Made by a program: the position numbers and the translations under genes
The notes under the pieces: model-generated
Databases searched by the model: none
Told to the model about the DNA's origin: nothing
Seen by the model: only the letters and a program-made list of their open reading frames with translations
Shown: piece after piece, positions 60,334-64,000 of the stretch
Position numbering within the stretch: position 1 is the first letter of the stretch
Layout: each line of letters opens with the position of its first letter
Assembly: GCA_907163375.1 (NCBI GenBank)
Contig: CAJQUW010007004.1
Coordinates: 1 to 64,000, forward strand
DNA: 64,000 bases
From: Prostheceraeus crozeri
Taxonomy: Eukaryota > Platyhelminthes > Polycladida > Euryleptidae
Direction of reading: 5' to 3'

Positions 60334-61659
60334 TGAAAGCATAATGAAGATCTTCCTCATTTCATAACTCATATCTAACTAATTTTACTATTGTTGTCCT
60401 GCTGGTTTGAATTTTTTAGCGTAGTCTCCGTGTCTGTGTTCTGCGGCAGCTCAAGAAAGATTCATTCCAGAAACAAAACATTGACAAGTAATTGAATTCA
60501 TTCATAGCAGTGACTGGGATACCGGTATAGCAGAAATCTGCATGTTAAGTGCCCTTATTTTATTTTGGCATTACCAATACAGGGGTCTAACTCTCCTTAA
60601 AATCATAAATAAGCGATTTTCTTCCTTTGATTCCTTAAATTTCAAAGTCTAACAGCTACTTAGAAGTAGGTGATCCTACTTATACCTAAGTTTACCTATT
60701 TATCTTATATTACTATCTGTTTATCTTATCTGTATTTTACTTATCCCTAAGTCTCTATTTTTACATATTTTTGCTCAATTTTCAATTACTTTTCAATTAG
60801 ATGTCTCTCTATTTTGAGTTTTTTAGAATTTTGCTAGTACTTATCCCAAATGTGTATCAATGTAGGAATTTAAGTTTGCAGGCACATTCGGCGCAACTGT
60901 AGAAATATTGGCTTGCCATCTAGGAACTAAAACAGCAAACCAGTTCAACATTCTTACAGCCCGACATTCACCAAACTACTCATAACTGTCGTTTATAGCT
61001 GATTTTTACACTTGCTTCATAGATGACAGGAATTATAAGTGAATGTAATTCCATCATTGAGAGCATAAAGTCTGTTGCTTGATAGTGACATGTTGGCTTA
61101 AGTTGTGCGAGTATAAAAAGTTTCTCTCGTTCTTTTTACCGCATAAATATACCGGTGTCTTGTTAAAATTTGTTCCTCAAAAGTTCATGTACACATGACT
61201 TGCTATAAACAGCAACCTCGCCAATGATGTGCATTCCGTTCACCCGGAGTACGTGCACCCAGTTTATAGCAGCTTCCGCCGAATTTGCCAAACATATTTT
61301 GCTCACGTATTCATTATATTGACGTATTTCCACTAATCTTTCAAATATTCAGGTGCTAGGGATGATTTTTGCCATTTGCTCATTGTCTTTACGAAAAAAA
61401 TGACGATCTGTGGAGAATATGAAATCATTCTATATGCGATCAGTATCAATGCGATGGTTGGAAATGTAGCCATGCTTCAAGAGACTCCTCAGCTGGTGAA
61501 TTTCAACTCACAAGTATTTCAACGAATTCTTGCCACAATCGAAAATGAAATCTGTTCTAGATATGACGACGCTGTTGGTGGGAGATTTCTATATAACAGA
61601 CTAATTTGATATCATAGCTCAATTATGTTAATTGATTATTCCACGCATTTAGCTGCCTT
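60334..61659. other. Downstream sequence, pyrimidine-rich patch
   Basis: No supported exon. A TTAC/CTTAT-rich stretch lies at about 60650-60850. A 77-residue frame at 61376-61609 could belong to the decayed element that follows but has no diagnostic motif. Confidence 0.4.
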
Positions 61660-61729
61660 TCACAATGCCGAGCACCTGGCCAGTTTCAAGGTTGATGACA
61701 TATAATTGTAAGACCCAATCATTTTCCAT

Positions 61730-62650
61730 TTATGGAAGAACTTCATGACGAAGAAAATTGGACTAAAACAGGTTTGGAAAGATGCGAAGGGTGAGTTGAG
61801 AGATACCATCGTAGGTGATGTTTCATATCTGCAATCATACTTTCCACTGAAAAATGAGTTGCTATCGTCATTATCGTTCATCTAACAAAAAGGAAAATCC
61901 AATTCTTGGTTGATTGAAATGGCTCAAACTGTCATCAAGACAATAGAGGTTCGACGATGATGAAATCATGACAACATGAACATCCTTGAGACTACCCCGC
62001 TTTCTAGCCAATGACGAAATTCCTAATCACTCGTTGTTCTAGTAGATGCATTTTGGACTGTTATTTTCTCAGTTTCAGATAAAGTGATGATCCGACCGCT
62101 CATCATAAAAATGGCAAGCTGTCTGACGCACAGTAGCGCGTTTGTCGAACCTGATTTCTCAACCACAAACGCCATTTTAAATGAGCGACAGTCAGAAATT
62201 CAACATTTACTGCCATGAAAATCTAAAAGCCATGAAGAAGCGACAGGGCAGAAATCACATTTATCACTCGACTTGCTAGCACGTTGTTGAAGCGCTGGCT
62301 CTATTTACTTTGAGGCACTTAAGATTGAAGACCAAGAAAAGACGAGGTCACAGACTTGCAGTAGCCAAGGAAAAATTAGTGGAGATTTCCAGGTCAACTG
62401 CGTGTAGTTCTTTTGCAAAATGAAGAGGAAATTTTGGAAGCCTCTATCAGAAGGGGAAAGACGGTGATAAAATATCAAAGTAATGCTTCAAAAAAGGCCA
62501 TGAAGGAGAGTTAGCTCAGCACCAAAACTAACTGAAAAATAACCTGATCCACGCGGCTTGAATAGCACAGGCATCAATAAGAAGTGCAGAACAATAATTG
62601 GAAAATTTGATGTCAAGCTTAAATGCTAAAAAGGCAAAAGGAGACTTAGA
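61730..62650 (+). pseudogene. Decayed hAT transposase fragment
   Basis: The clear part is at about 62108-62200: MASCLTHSSAFVEPDFSTTN in one frame aligns with the hAT dimerisation signature L.H..A.VE..FS seen intact at 6640-6680 in this window. Upstream, ELHDEENWTKTGLERCEG near 61735 and, downstream, Lys/Glu-rich scraps to about 62650 may belong to the same element, perhaps with a similar coiled-coil tail. Many stops; no terminal repeats found. Confidence 0.5.
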
Positions 62651-64000
62651 AGAGGCGAATCATCATTGCCACATAAGGTACTCCAAGATTCAGACTTGCT
62701 TATTTATTTATCATTTGCTACTGATTTTGTTTAACTGAAACCTGGTCTTCTTTTTCTCGTGAAAAACCAACATTCTATTCAAGAACGTTACATTTTTCGT
62801 GCTCCATACATTTGCTGAAAAAAATGAAGGACTTCATTGTCTCTTCCTCTTGAATAGCTAGGATTCTAGCAAAGACTCATTTCATAGATCTATTAAGAAT
62901 TCGCATATTGATATGTAACTCCTTGAATTTTCTCGTTCCTTGAATTTCTTATTTGGATTGAGGGCGAGACCCTTGACTGCTATTGAGCAAAAGATAATTA
63001 TTTTCCTCTGTGCACTTTCAAAGCGCATCATTCGTGCATCTTGAAGATGCGCAAATATACAACCTCGCGATATATCACCTACAAACGCATATCTATCACG
63101 TTTACCTATAATCCGCGATATAATCGCATGAAGATTGTTCTATAATGTTAAACTTCAATACATTCACTTGTCTTTCATGTCTCTGATAAGTATCTGCTGG
63201 CTACAAAATCGCGTCACAAAAGTATATCATGTAGCTTTCAATGCATAGTTTTGTGTAGAATAATTTATTGATTTAGCGACCTTTTTAGCTCTATGCATGA
63301 CTTTTCAGTTTAGATGTTGCATACATTGAAATATAGGCTATGACTGCAAGTGTAAGTAAATATATTGTACATAGCATTGCATGATTGTCCTTGATTCATG
63401 ATGCAATGCATTGAAGTTAGGTTGCAAATACGTGTTTGCACATGATATCCCGACTGTTGGAAGTGCTTTCCATCTATTTCCTTCCTCCATTTCATCTCCA
63501 TTTCGAAAAGAAGTAACCCTAAAGGAGCACTGAACTTGCTTCGACATGTAATGCTTAAACAATCCTCAGAGTTTAGGTCGAATGGGCAGCGTGCCTCATC
63601 CAGGAAAGAGAATTAGTTTCAACGTAGACTTCGATGCATATAATTCTTCTACGATTTGTTGCCTTCGGATAGTATTGATGATTAAATTAAAGTCGATCAG
63701 TTACGGGTGTGCCGATTATCATGATGAACATTGTGGTAGGTACTAACTTGAAGATGACGTTCGCCCTCCAACGTGGCAACGTCAGCATACTGCTGTCGTT
63801 TAGTCCAGTCTGATCCATTTTGTGTCTCACAGTTTTTTTCGAATAGTTAATGAATTGTGACGAGAAATTTGTGATTTATTGCTACATTTCTTTTATATGT
63901 TCTTTGGTTATTATTATCACATAAATCATAGTATGATTTGGTCCAAGAATCCTTCTTCTGCAAAATTAAAAGCAAAAGGCAAGGTGCTGTAGCTCCCATA
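62651..64000. other. Window end, nothing recognised
   Basis: AT-rich sequence. Minus frames at 63310-63562 show no motif. No further epsinR exon could be identified before the window ends. Confidence 0.45.

Noticed and set aside
60411-60485. A seventh epsinR exon after TTTTTTAG
   Set aside because: The phase-2 join from exon 6 gives a short peptide (VVSVSVFCGSSRK...) with no family resemblance; the more exon-like frame is out of phase.
1-64000. CRISPR array, operon or prokaryotic mobile system
   Set aside because: No array of direct repeats with unique spacers of constant size, no clustered same-strand genes; splice sites and element types are animal.

Overview
The window is nuclear DNA of an AT-rich animal, probably a non-vertebrate bilaterian. 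The evidence is GT-AG introns up to 29.5 kb, tRNA-derived SINE-like repeats, non-LTR retrotransposon tails, and hAT, pogo and mariner DNA transposons. No prokaryotic gene layout, operon or CRISPR array is visible. The species cannot be named from the sequence.

One host gene can be supported. It is a plus-strand epsin-related adaptor of the CLINT1 / epsinR / liquid-facets-related (lqfR) family, in six exons from about 9.54 kb to 60.1 kb. All five joins use GT-AG sites and keep frame (intron phases 2, 0, 1, 2, 0), giving a 409-residue reading frame ending at a TGA at 60104-60106. Exons 1-4 carry the ENTH domain and its conserved basic C-terminal extension. Exon 5 is Ser/Gly/Arg-rich linker. Exon 6 carries acidic short motifs of the kind that bind clathrin and adaptor ears. 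The final TGA sits on a consensus 5' splice site, so a longer splice form is possible.

The rest is mobile-element debris, mostly in the introns.
0-3.3 kb: a minus-strand pogo-like transposase pseudogene, a 21-bp minisatellite, and a minus-strand non-LTR element with a probable restriction-like endonuclease domain.
3.5-9.4 kb: a CAG...CTG-ended element with 6-bp target duplications, interrupted by a complete hAT transposon with a perfect 16-bp TIR and 8-bp TSD.
Intron 2 (10.2-11.2 kb): a LINE tail.
Intron 3 (11.3-23.2 kb): a DD41D mariner element split by a second 6-bp-TSD element, then a partial copy of that element.
Intron 4 (23.5-53.1 kb): a LINE fragment, a tRNA-SINE cluster, a MITE, a third 6-bp-TSD element, a repeated 15-bp motif, a transposase remnant in a large inverted duplication, and a mariner deletion derivative.
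Intron 5 (53.4-59.9 kb): a perfect 97-bp inverted repeat and another SINE.
60.3-64 kb: little beyond a decayed hAT fragment.

The observations most worth a second look are the perfect hairpin at 56394-56612, the three CAG...CTG elements sharing 6-bp target duplications, the hAT element with a long coiled-coil tail, and the stop-codon/splice-donor overlap ending the epsinR frame. All calls come from reading translations and repeats by eye; no database search was run.
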